From NCBI GenBank assembly GCA_020635655.1, contig JACJZI010000004.1, positions 434,001-498,000 on the forward strand: 64,000 bases of DNA. Reading direction: 5' to 3'. This DNA is from Flavobacteriales bacterium (GTDB lineage Bacteria; Bacteroidota; Bacteroidia; Flavobacteriales_F; PHOS-HE28). Shown here piece by piece: positions 43,457 through 51,789 of the stretch. Below the pieces are notes generated by a model, which saw nothing but the letters and a program-made list of their open reading frames with translations, was not told where the DNA came from and did not search any database. Made by a program: the position numbers and the translations under genes. Within the stretch, counting starts at the first letter, position 1. Each line of letters begins with the position of its first letter.

Positions 43457-43912
43457 TCACTCACAACGATGCTCCGCATTGAAGAATCTCAGCCCAAGCT
43501 CTGGGTGCCTCTCGCGCATGAGCCTTATCAAGTTCGATAGCTGGACGGAGGTGTAGTCTTGCTCGCCGGGCATGCTGAACAGGCCGCGGTCGGGCTCCGA
43601 GGTCGACAGGTCAAGGACGTAGGTCTCCTGCCCTGTTCTCGACCGCGCAACTATATGGACCATCGAGCAAGTAAGCCTCGGCGGATAGTCTGTTGGTTCC
43701 AGAGTCGTCAGGACGTGCATTAGGCTGCTGCGAAGCGTTGAATCGCAAGGAATCCCCGCGCCATGGTTCTTCAGCCTCAGTTCAACACGGTCAGCATCGG
43801 CAAATGCTCGAACAATCGCTTGCCTTGAGTCCTTCAATTCAGTGCTGATTCCTATCGCGATCCACACGATGACGAGGGAGATGGTCAATAAGCCAATAAC
43901 CTTCCACTTCAT
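43457..43912 (-). CDS. Orphan membrane-anchored protein, AT-richer than neighbours
   Basis: 151 residues: one N-terminal membrane helix or uncleaved signal (MKWKVIGLLTISLVIVWIAI) and a soluble part with two Cys (GIPCDSTLR, RLTCSMVHIVARS). No family recognised. Codon use and base composition are visibly less GC-biased than in the kinase and cphA on either side (frequent AAT, TTC/TTG and ATA codons on the coding strand), which suggests either recent acquisition or relaxed selection. It lies alone between the kinase gene and cphA on the same strand. Confidence 0.6.
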   Translation of the reverse strand: MKWKVIGLLTISLVIVWIAIGISTELKDSRQAIVRAFADADRVELRLKNHGAGIPCDSTLRSSLMHVLTTLEPTDYPPRLTCSMVHIVARSRTGQETYVLDLSTSEPDRGLFSMPGEQDYTSVQLSNLIRLMRERHPELGLRFFNAEHRCE

Positions 43913-43965
43913 CGCCTGATCGGGTCACTGCATCAAGCCATGCATGCCTTACAGTATAGAGGACA

Positions 43966-46629
43966 TCACCCCACCAACTCCTTGTTCCGGTTCGGGATAT
44001 CCTCCTTGCTGAAGGGCACCTGTTCGTCCTGCTCCTTCAGCTTCAGCACGAGCTCGAGGGCATCGGGCACCACGTCGCTGCAGAGCACCACGAAGGCCCC
44101 CTTGGGCGCGGTGCCGATGGCGTGGCGGATGGCCTCTTCCTCCTTCTTCATCACGGTGAACTTCTTGGCGGGGTCCACCTCCTGGATGCCCTTCACCAGC
44201 AGGGCGATGATCTCGTCGTCGCTCTTGCCGCGCAGGTTGCGGTCCTGGCGGATGATGATCTCGTCGAACATGCGCGCGCTGAGACGGCCGAGGTTCACGG
44301 TGTCCTCGTCGCGGCGGTCGCCCACGCCGGCGATCACACCGATCTTGGGCGTGTCCGGCACCTTGCTGATGAACCGGCCGAGCGCCTCGAAGCCGTGCGG
44401 GTTGTGGGCGTAGTCCACCACCACCTGGAAGTTGCGGAACTGGAACAGGTTGAGGCGGCCGGGCGTCTGTGCCGGTGAGGGCACGAAGGTGCCCAGGGCC
44501 TGGCGGAGCTCCTCGACCTTCACCCCCCGGATGTAAGCCGCGAGCACGGCCGGCAGGATGTTCTGGATGTTGAAGACCGCCTTGCCGCCGTAGGTCAATG
44601 GCACGTTCACGGCCTTCTCGATCCGCAGCTTCCATTCGCCCTTGCTGATGGTGATGAAGCCGTTCTCGTACACCGCGGCGAGGCCGCCGAGCTTGCAGTG
44701 CTGCCGGATCAGGCGGTTGTTCTCGTCCAGGCTGAACAGGGCCACCTTCCCCTCCACGTTCTTGCGCATGGCCATCACGAGCTCGTCGTCGGCGTTGAGG
44801 ATCACGTGGCCGTCGGCGCGCACGCTGCGCGGCACCACGCTCTTCACGTGCGCCAGTTCGTCGATGGTGTTGATGTCGCGCAGACCGAGGTGGTCCGCCG
44901 CGACGTTGGTGACGATGCCGACATCGCAATACGAGAAGCCGAGACCCGAGCGGAGGATGCCGCCGCGGGCGGTCTCCAGCACGGCCATGTTCACCAGTGG
45001 ATCCTTCAGTACGAACTGCGCGCTGGCCGGTCCGGTGCAATCGCCCTTCATCAGCAGGCGGTTCATGATGTAGACGCCGTCGCTGCAGGTCATGCCCACC
45101 TTGAAGCCCACGTTCCGCATGATGTGGGCGATGAGGCGCGTGGTGGTGGTCTTGCCGTTCGTGCCCGTCACCGCGATGATGGGGATGCGGCTGGGGCTGC
45201 CCGGCGGGAAGAGCATGTCCACCACGGGTTCCGCCACGTTGCGGCCCAGGCCCTCGGTGGGATCCAGGTGCATGCGGAAGCCGGGCGCGGCGTTCACCTC
45301 GAGCACCGCGCCTCCGGTCTCGTGCAGCGGCTTCGTGATGTCGTCGGTCATCACGTCGATGCCGCAGATGTCGAGATCGATGATGCGGCTGATGCGCTCG
45401 GCGAGGAAGACGTTGTACGGATGGACGATCTCGGTGACGTCCGTGGCGGTGCCGCCGGTACTGAGGTTGGCCGTGGCCTTCAGGTACACCACCTCCCCTT
45501 GCGCCGGAACGCTCTCGGGCGTGAGCCCACTGCGTGCGAGCAGCCCCAGCGTGGGCGGGTCGATGTCGATCTGCGTGAGGACCTTCTCGTGGCCATAGCC
45601 GCGGCGCGGGTCCTTGTTCACCTCATCCACCAATTCCTGGATGGTGTGCCTGCCATCCCCGGTGACGCAGGCGGGCGTACGTTTCGCGGCGGCCACGAAC
45701 TTGTGGTCGATCACCAGCAGCCGGTGGTCCAGCCCGGTGATGAAGCGTTCGACGATCACGCTGCGGCTGATCTCCCTGGCCTTGGCCAACGCGGCTTTGG
45801 CCTCCTCCTCGGTCTTCACACCGATGGTGGCACCCCTTCCGTGGTTGCCGCCGATGGGCTTGATCACGCAGGGGTAGCCCACGCGCTCCAGCGCTTCCAC
45901 CAGACCTTCCTCCGTGCGCACCACGCGACCGCGCGGCACGGGGATCTCGTAGCTCTCCAGCAGGTCCTTGGTCTCCTCCTTGTCGCAGGCGATCTCCACC
46001 CCGATGTTGCTGGTGCGGCTGGTAACGGTGGCCCGGATCCGCTTTTGATGCACGCCATGGCCCAGTTGGACGAGCGAATGCTTGTTGAGCCGGATCCACG
46101 GGATGTCGCGTTTCTCGGCCTCCTCCACGATGCTGCCAGTGCTGGGTCCCAGGCGGGTCTCCTCGCGCAACTCGCGCATCGCCCGGATATCGCCCTCCAG
46201 ATCGTAGATCTCGCCGTTGATCAGTGCCTCCGCGATCTGCACCGCGGCCTTGGCGGCATAGAGACCCACCTTTTCCTCATAATAGCTGAAGACCACGTTG
46301 TACACGCCGTGCTCTCCGGTTCCGCGCGTGCGTCCGAAGCCCGTGTCCATGCCGGCCAGCGTCTGGATCTCCAGTGCGATGTGCTCGATCACATGACCCA
46401 TCCAGGTGCCCCGCTCCACGCGTTCGAAGAAGCCGCCCTCGTGTCCTTCGCTGCAGCGGTGCGTGTAGAGCGACGGCAGCAGGTCCTTCATGCGGTCGAA
46501 GAACCCGGGGATCTTGTCGGTGGGCCGATCCTCCAGTTCGCCGATGTCGAGCCGCATCACGATCAGGTGGGGCCGTTTCACCGACCAGTAGTTGGGGCCG
46601 CGCAAGGCCCGCAGGTCCATTATCCGCAT
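43966..46629 (-). CDS. cphA: Cyanophycin synthetase
   Basis: ATP-dependent polymerisation of Asp and Arg into cyanophycin, an intracellular nitrogen store. 887 residues, full length. Order: an N-terminal domain (1-160, with EHIALEIQTLAGMDTGFGRT), an ATP-grasp domain that activates the backbone carboxyl (about 215-470, CVIKPIGGNHGRGATIGV, CGIDVMTDDI), and a Mur-ligase-like domain with P-loop VTGTNGKTTTTRLIA near 485 and ADHLGLRDINTIDELAHVK. All three domains look intact. Divergent from the cyanophycinase gene across about 180 bases. Confidence 0.95.
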   Translation of the reverse strand: MRIMDLRALRGPNYWSVKRPHLIVMRLDIGELEDRPTDKIPGFFDRMKDLLPSLYTHRCSEGHEGGFFERVERGTWMGHVIEHIALEIQTLAGMDTGFGRTRGTGEHGVYNVVFSYYEEKVGLYAAKAAVQIAEALINGEIYDLEGDIRAMRELREETRLGPSTGSIVEEAEKRDIPWIRLNKHSLVQLGHGVHQKRIRATVTSRTSNIGVEIACDKEETKDLLESYEIPVPRGRVVRTEEGLVEALERVGYPCVIKPIGGNHGRGATIGVKTEEEAKAALAKAREISRSVIVERFITGLDHRLLVIDHKFVAAAKRTPACVTGDGRHTIQELVDEVNKDPRRGYGHEKVLTQIDIDPPTLGLLARSGLTPESVPAQGEVVYLKATANLSTGGTATDVTEIVHPYNVFLAERISRIIDLDICGIDVMTDDITKPLHETGGAVLEVNAAPGFRMHLDPTEGLGRNVAEPVVDMLFPPGSPSRIPIIAVTGTNGKTTTTRLIAHIMRNVGFKVGMTCSDGVYIMNRLLMKGDCTGPASAQFVLKDPLVNMAVLETARGGILRSGLGFSYCDVGIVTNVAADHLGLRDINTIDELAHVKSVVPRSVRADGHVILNADDELVMAMRKNVEGKVALFSLDENNRLIRQHCKLGGLAAVYENGFITISKGEWKLRIEKAVNVPLTYGGKAVFNIQNILPAVLAAYIRGVKVEELRQALGTFVPSPAQTPGRLNLFQFRNFQVVVDYAHNPHGFEALGRFISKVPDTPKIGVIAGVGDRRDEDTVNLGRLSARMFDEIIIRQDRNLRGKSDDEIIALLVKGIQEVDPAKKFTVMKKEEEAIRHAIGTAPKGAFVVLCSDVVPDALELVLKLKEQDEQVPFSKEDIPNRNKELVG

Positions 46630-46737
46630 GGGTAAGAGGTTTCGGAACGAGGGGAAGATATGCCAGTGGCCGTGTTCAACAAAACTTCAGGCGGAGATGA
46701 CGTTCAGGGAACAGGCGTCTATTTTCGCGGTGGTCGC

Positions 46738-46768
46738 GAGTGGAGTGCAGAGTGGCGAGTGATGAGTG
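46738..46768 (+). repeat. GAGTG-based 7-bp tandem repeat in cphA-cphB spacer
   Basis: GAGTG occurs at 46738, 46743, 46750, 46757 and 46764, the last four in a strict 7-base register (GAGTGCA, GAGTGGC, GAGTGAT, GAGTGGG). It lies about 40 bases upstream of the cyanophycinase start. Confidence 0.7.
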
Positions 46769-46806
46769 GGGATGGGCGACCGGGGGGCGGGGGCAGACCG
46801 AACAGC

Positions 46807-47676
46807 ATGACACCAAAGGGCAAGCTCATCGCCATCGGCGGGAACGAGGACAAGGGTGGCGAAGCGGATGGCGGTCACCGCGACCGGGTGTTCCGCAACG
46901 ACTTCATCGAGGACGGCATCCTGCGCCGGGTGGTCAACGAGATCGGCGGGAGCGACAAGCGCCTGGCGGTGATCACCAGCGCGAGCAGCATTCCGCGCGA
47001 GGTGGGACGCAACTACATCGAGGCCTTCGGCAAGCTGGGCCTGGCGCACATCGACCACCTGGACATCCGCGACCGCAAGGACGTGAACGAGGCCATGGTG
47101 GAGCGCATGCTGCAGGCGGATGGCGTGATGATCAGTGGCGGCAACCAGCTGCGATTGACCAGCATCTTCGGAGGTACCCGCTTCCTGGACGAACTGTCGC
47201 GCCGCTACCAGGAGGAGGAGGGCTTCGTGATCGCCGGGACCAGTGCGGGCGCCATGTGCATGAGCAACACCATGATCTACCAGGGCCACAGCAGCACCGG
47301 GCTCTTCAAGGGCGAGGTGAAGATGACCACGGGCCTGGCGTTCATCGGCAGCGTGATCATCGATTCACACTTCGTGGCCCGGGGCCGGTTCAGCCGATTG
47401 ACGCAGGCCGTGGCGGCCAACCCCACGTGCATCGGCGTGGGGCTGGGCGAGGACACCGGTGTGGTGATCTCCGGCGGGGACCACATGGAGACCATCGGCA
47501 GCGGCCAGGTGATCATCTTCGACGGCCACGAACTACGGCACACCAACATCGCCGACATCGAGGAGGGTGCACCGATCAGCATCGAGCACATGATCATGCA
47601 CATCATCTCGCGGGGCTATCGCTACAGCCTGAAAAAGCGCATGTTCGAGGCCCCGGTGACGGTGGAACGCGACTGA
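46807..47676 (+). CDS. cphB: Cyanophycinase
   Basis: Serine peptidase of family S51 that cuts cyanophycin to beta-Asp-Arg dipeptides. 289 residues from the ATG at 46807 (MTPKGKLIAIGGNEDKGG); the longer open frame to 46660 would include the GAGTG repeat. Nucleophile Ser 146 in GTSAGAMCM; GGNQLRLTSIF and DSHFVARGRFSRL are family signatures. No signal peptide, so the enzyme acts on the cytoplasmic store. Divergent from cphA, a logical synthesis/mobilisation pair. Confidence 0.94.
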   Translation: MTPKGKLIAIGGNEDKGGEADGGHRDRVFRNDFIEDGILRRVVNEIGGSDKRLAVITSASSIPREVGRNYIEAFGKLGLAHIDHLDIRDRKDVNEAMVERMLQADGVMISGGNQLRLTSIFGGTRFLDELSRRYQEEEGFVIAGTSAGAMCMSNTMIYQGHSSTGLFKGEVKMTTGLAFIGSVIIDSHFVARGRFSRLTQAVAANPTCIGVGLGEDTGVVISGGDHMETIGSGQVIIFDGHELRHTNIADIEEGAPISIEHMIMHIISRGYRYSLKKRMFEAPVTVERD

Positions 47677-47736
47677 AGGCCCCCTCTGCCGGAAAGTCGC
47701 CCGGGTTGACGATCTTCGGGGCCGGATCCCGGTCCC

Positions 47737-48240
47737 ATGTGGCGCGCTCTCCCTATTCTTCTGCTCCTGGCCTGCGGCACCAAGCCCGATACCCAACAGG
47801 CCCCAACGCAAGACGATCCATGCGCCAAGAACAACATCCTGAAGCATGTCCGGACTTCCATCGGTGACCATCTGCTGAAGCCGGACGGCGCCACCTACGA
47901 CCTGGTGGCCGAGGTGGACGTGAATGGCGAGTTCCACGTGGCCGGGCTGGTGAACGCCCGCAACGCGAACGACAGTCTGATCAGCCAGAACGTGAGCTAT
48001 CGTGTGTCCTGCGGGGCACAGGGACCGAATGTGCTGGACGCCTTCATCGGCGAATACGACCTGCTGGTGACCCCGGAACGGCGGCATCTTGCCCAGCAAC
48101 GCCTGGACAGCCTGATGAGCCTGATCCACAACGAACCTGCCGTAAGCGCCGGCCTGCGGGACGAGCGCCTGCGTGCACTCGAGTACTACCGGCGCATCGC
48201 CCGCCAGCCGGATGCGCGTGGCGCAGGTATCCTGCGTTAG
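47737..48240 (+). CDS. Small lipoprotein of unknown function
   Basis: 167 residues. A very short lipoprotein signal (MWRALPILLLLACGTK, Cys at 13), then a two-Cys soluble domain (DDPCAKNN, SYRVSCGAQG) with mixed alpha/beta pattern. No family recognised. It follows cphB on the same strand by 60 bases and converges on the LysM-PBP gene with only 4 bases between stops. Confidence 0.65.
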   Translation: MWRALPILLLLACGTKPDTQQAPTQDDPCAKNNILKHVRTSIGDHLLKPDGATYDLVAEVDVNGEFHVAGLVNARNANDSLISQNVSYRVSCGAQGPNVLDAFIGEYDLLVTPERRHLAQQRLDSLMSLIHNEPAVSAGLRDERLRALEYYRRIARQPDARGAGILR

Positions 48241-48244
48241 CCCG

Positions 48245-50011
48245 TCATTGGGCCGGATGCAGCCCGAGGTCCCGATGCTCGAGCACCGAGCCGCTGTCGT
48301 TGCGGAACCCGTTCTCCAGACCCGCCTGCACCAGATGCATCTGGATGCTCAACGGCCGTGTCTCCACCGCATCGAAATGCCGGACCATGTCGCGGCCGTA
48401 GTCCATCAGTCCCGTCAGGAAGTACATCGCGATATCGAACCCGAGGAAGGCGTACTGTCCGGGTTCGGTATGATAGCGTTCCTGAAAGGCCTGAATGAAG
48501 CGTTGCACGCTGGGGTCGTTCCGATCGATGAAGTACCCCGCGGGCACATGGACGTCCAATTTGCTCAGGTCCACGATGTCCAGCGTGCCCATCTCGTTCC
48601 AACTGGCCAGGCCGAACAGCTTGATGTGGTATTTGCCGACGAGCGGGACCAAACGCGTGATCAGACCGGCCACGAACTCCACGTCCTCACTGGGCGCCAG
48701 AAGGATGTTCTCGCGTAAGGGATCGAGCAGGCCGGTCAGGTCGTTCAATCCGCGCCGATCGGGGTGCGCCACCAGGACCGAATCGCGCAACCGGTCCGGC
48801 CGCGAGGCCAGCGTGGTGCGCAGGATCCGCGCCGTCAGGTCCTGCAGTTCGCGGTCGCCGAAGATGTCGGGGCGGAGCAGGATGATGTTCTGTCCGGCAT
48901 AGCGCGAAGCGGCGAACCGCGCCAGCTGCTGCACCTGGTCGCTGCGACTGGGGATGGCCTTCACCACCTCCGGATGACCAAGGATCACGCGGTTGCTTTG
49001 CGGTGCGGGCACCACGATGGGCACGCCGTGCACCCTGTTGGCGAGCTGCTCCACGGCCGCCCGATGGAACGGACCGATGTAGAGGTCCATATCGCTGAGC
49101 TCCGGCTGCCGCAGCACCGGCGCCCAGGTGCGGGCATCCTCACCCGTGTCGTAGAGGTACACGTCCGCGTTAAGGCCCTGTCCCTGGAGACTGTCCAGCA
49201 CCATCTGTACCCCGGCCTGGAACTGTGCGGCGATGTTGGTCAGTTCGTACAGTCCCTTCCTGTTGGGGTCCGCGGCGGTCAGGCTGTCGTTGCGGTCGAG
49301 CGCGAACGGCAGCAACAGGCCCACCTTGTAGCGCGTGCCGGGCAGGGCCTGCACCTCCGCATGCTCCTCCTCCACCGGCGGCGGGCGAGGCAGGCGGATC
49401 ATCTGGCCGGCCTTCAGACCGTCAGGCAGTCCGCCGTTGGCATCGCGGATCGCATCGGGCTCCACCCCTGCGGCCTTGGCCAGGGAGTAGAGCGTTTCCC
49501 CGGGCTGCACCACGTGCAGGTCATGGGTCGCATCGCCGGCGGGCCGGATGTATGCCGCGTCGGGCGTGCTCACCTTGGCCACGGGAATGATGATCAGCGC
49601 ACCGACCTTCAGGCCCTGTGTCAGCTCGGGGTTGCGCTCGATCAGGTCGGTGACCTCCAGACCATACTGCCGCGCAATGCCGTAGAGCGTTTCCTTCCGT
49701 TGCACCTCGTGGGCCAGTTCGCCCTCATAGAGCGCCGGTGCCGTGCGGGCCTCCTTCCTCACGACGGCATCCATCGGGATCAGCAGTTCCTGACCGATGC
49801 TCAGCCCTTGTGATGCCAGCGGATTGGCCTTGATGATGGCCTCGATCGGCACGGCGTAGTGCTTGCTCAGCGCGTACAGCGTCTGGCCCTGCAGCACCTG
49901 ATGCACGGTGTACCTTTTCCCGTCGATCGTACGCAGTTCCTGGGCCCCGGCTTGCAGGAACACGAGCAACAGGGTCAGGAGCAACAGCAGGCGCGCGCGC
50001 ATCATTCCCAT
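48245..50011 (-). CDS. LysM repeat protein fused to a type I periplasmic-binding-protein fold
   Basis: About 588 residues. Start 50011 (MGMMRARLLLL) or the ATGs at 50005 and 50002; all lie at the very end of guaA, so translation is coupled. Signal peptide LLLLLTLLLVFLQAGAQ, then three LysM domains (about residues 30-75, 95-140 and 165-210; HQVLQGQTLYALSKHYAVPI, EVQRKETLYGIARQYGLEV, HVVQPGETLYSLAKAAGVEP) that should bind peptidoglycan, and then a Leu/Ile/Val-type periplasmic-binding fold (about 230-580, YKVGLLLPFALDR, DLYIGPFHRAAVEQLANRV). A cell-wall-tethered receptor is inferred; the ligand is unknown. Confidence 0.82.
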   Translation of the reverse strand: MGMMRARLLLLLTLLLVFLQAGAQELRTIDGKRYTVHQVLQGQTLYALSKHYAVPIEAIIKANPLASQGLSIGQELLIPMDAVVRKEARTAPALYEGELAHEVQRKETLYGIARQYGLEVTDLIERNPELTQGLKVGALIIIPVAKVSTPDAAYIRPAGDATHDLHVVQPGETLYSLAKAAGVEPDAIRDANGGLPDGLKAGQMIRLPRPPPVEEEHAEVQALPGTRYKVGLLLPFALDRNDSLTAADPNRKGLYELTNIAAQFQAGVQMVLDSLQGQGLNADVYLYDTGEDARTWAPVLRQPELSDMDLYIGPFHRAAVEQLANRVHGVPIVVPAPQSNRVILGHPEVVKAIPSRSDQVQQLARFAASRYAGQNIILLRPDIFGDRELQDLTARILRTTLASRPDRLRDSVLVAHPDRRGLNDLTGLLDPLRENILLAPSEDVEFVAGLITRLVPLVGKYHIKLFGLASWNEMGTLDIVDLSKLDVHVPAGYFIDRNDPSVQRFIQAFQERYHTEPGQYAFLGFDIAMYFLTGLMDYGRDMVRHFDAVETRPLSIQMHLVQAGLENGFRNDSGSVLEHRDLGLHPAQ

Positions 50012-51537
50012 TCGATGGTGGCGGGCGGTTTGCTGCTGATGTCGTACACCACGCGGTTCACGCCCTTCACCTGGTTGATGATCGCGGTCGAGATCCGTGC
50101 CAGGAATTCGTGGGGCAGGTGGCACCAGTCGGCGGTCATGCCATCGGTGCTGGTGACGGCACGCAACGCAACGGCCTTCTCGTAGGTGCGTTCATCGCCC
50201 ATCACGCCAACGCTCTGCACGGGCAGCAGGATGGCCCCCGCCTGCCAGACCTCGTCGTACAGCCCGGCCTCGCGCAGGCCGCCGATCCAGAGATGGTCCA
50301 CCTCCTGCAAAAGGGCCACCTTCTCCGGGGTCACCTCGCCGAGGATCCGGATCGCCAGCCCTGGGCCGGGGAACGGATGGCGGCCCAGGATCCCGGGGTC
50401 GAGCCCGAGTTCCCGACCCACGCGGCGCACCTCATCCTTGAAAAGCGTGCGCAGGGGTTCGACCACCTGCAGCTTCATCCGGTCCGGCAATCCGCCGACG
50501 TTGTGATGGCTCTTGATGGTGGCGCTCGGTCCGTTGACGCTCACGCTCTCGATGACGTCGGGGTAGATGGTGCCCTGCGCGAGCCACTTCACGTCCTTGA
50601 TGCGGTGCGCCTCCGCATCGAACACCTCGACGAAGGTGCGCCCGATGGCCTTGCGCTTCGCCTCCGGATCCTCCTGGCCGCGCAACGCGCCGAAGAAACG
50701 ATCCCGGGCATCCACGCCGGTGATGTTGAGCCCCATGTGCCGGTAGCTTTCGAGCACATCGGTGAACTCGTTCTTCCGAAGCAGGCCGTTGTCGACGAAG
50801 ATGCAATGGAGCCGGTCGCCGATCGCCCGGTGCAGCAACAGGGCGGCCACCGAACTGTCCACACCACCGCTCAGCGCCAGCACGACCTGGTCGTTCCCCA
50901 GTTGCTGGCGCAGCTCCTCCACGGTGCTTTCGGCGAAGCCTTTCGGTGTCCAGTCGCCGGAACAGCCACAGACCCCAAGCACGAAATTGCCGAGCAGCCG
51001 CAGCCCGTCGGTGGTGTGGTACACCTCCGGATGGAACTGCACGGCGAACGTGGGACCGTCCTTGAGGCGATAGGCGGCCACAGGCACCGCATGGGTGCTG
51101 GCCATCACTTCCATGGACCCGGCCGCGGAGACGATGCTGTCGCCGTGGCTCATCCAGACCTGGGTGCCGGCATGGATCCCCGTGAACAGCGGATCGCTGA
51201 CGTGGATGTTGTCCAGATAGGCCCGGCCGTACTCGCGCACCCGGGTGCGTTCCACCTGGGCACCCGCGCGTTTCGCCAGCAGCTGGGCACCGTAGCACAC
51301 GGCCAGCACCGGCACCCGGCCGAGCAATCCGGTCAGATCGGTGTCCGGCGCACCGGGATCGTGCACGCTGAACGGGCTTCCGCTCAGGATCACCCCCTTC
51401 AATGCGGGATCGTTCCGATGTTCTTCCGCCTTGCTGAAAGGGTGTATCTCGCAATACACGTTCAACTCCCGGACGCGTCGGGCGATCAGCTGGGTGTACT
51501 GGCTGCCGTGGTCCAGGATCAGGATCTTCTCGTGCAA
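50002..51537 (-). CDS. guaA: GMP synthase (glutamine-hydrolysing)
   Basis: Amination of XMP to GMP. 511 residues. The glutaminase domain carries Cys 81 (LAVCYGAQ), His 169 and Glu 171 (QFHPEVYH); the ATP pyrophosphatase P-loop LSGGVDSS is at 222-229; the C-terminal dimerisation domain ends KPPATIEWE, the standard GuaA terminus. Complete and ordinary. Its stop overlaps the start codons of the LysM-PBP gene. Confidence 0.97.
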   Translation of the reverse strand: MHEKILILDHGSQYTQLIARRVRELNVYCEIHPFSKAEEHRNDPALKGVILSGSPFSVHDPGAPDTDLTGLLGRVPVLAVCYGAQLLAKRAGAQVERTRVREYGRAYLDNIHVSDPLFTGIHAGTQVWMSHGDSIVSAAGSMEVMASTHAVPVAAYRLKDGPTFAVQFHPEVYHTTDGLRLLGNFVLGVCGCSGDWTPKGFAESTVEELRQQLGNDQVVLALSGGVDSSVAALLLHRAIGDRLHCIFVDNGLLRKNEFTDVLESYRHMGLNITGVDARDRFFGALRGQEDPEAKRKAIGRTFVEVFDAEAHRIKDVKWLAQGTIYPDVIESVSVNGPSATIKSHHNVGGLPDRMKLQVVEPLRTLFKDEVRRVGRELGLDPGILGRHPFPGPGLAIRILGEVTPEKVALLQEVDHLWIGGLREAGLYDEVWQAGAILLPVQSVGVMGDERTYEKAVALRAVTSTDGMTADWCHLPHEFLARISTAIINQVKGVNRVVYDISSKPPATIEWE

Positions 51538-51774
51538 GTGTGCGGATATGGAGGTGATGAAGAAAGCGCAAAAGTACCCCGTGCACGGCTATGGTCCATT
51601 GGCGGGTGATCGTGGATGGATCGTGGATAACTCCTCCCCTTTTTGCGCTGACCCTCAGGCGTTCCCAGCGTCAACAATGCAGAGGAGCTTGCGGTCGGAC
51701 ACGAGTCCTGGTCCCGTGCAGGAAAGGCCTGATGCGCTTCACCTCCGGTTAACGTGAGCGGTGCTGGAATTGGC

Positions 51775-51782
51775 GATCTTTG
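51775..51782 (+). promoter_or_regulatory. Weak -7-like element before large secreted protein
   Basis: GATCTTTG (consensus TAnnTTTG) ends seven bases before the ATG at 51790. The same layout recurs at 61896-61903 (GATCTTTA) and 62408-62415 (CATCTTTG) before other genes. Confidence 0.3.
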
Positions 51783-51789
51783 CAACGTG

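Noticed and set aside
44698..46635. Long plus-strand frame opposite cphA
   Set aside because: Translation has no recognisable domain; cphA on the other strand is complete with all motifs.
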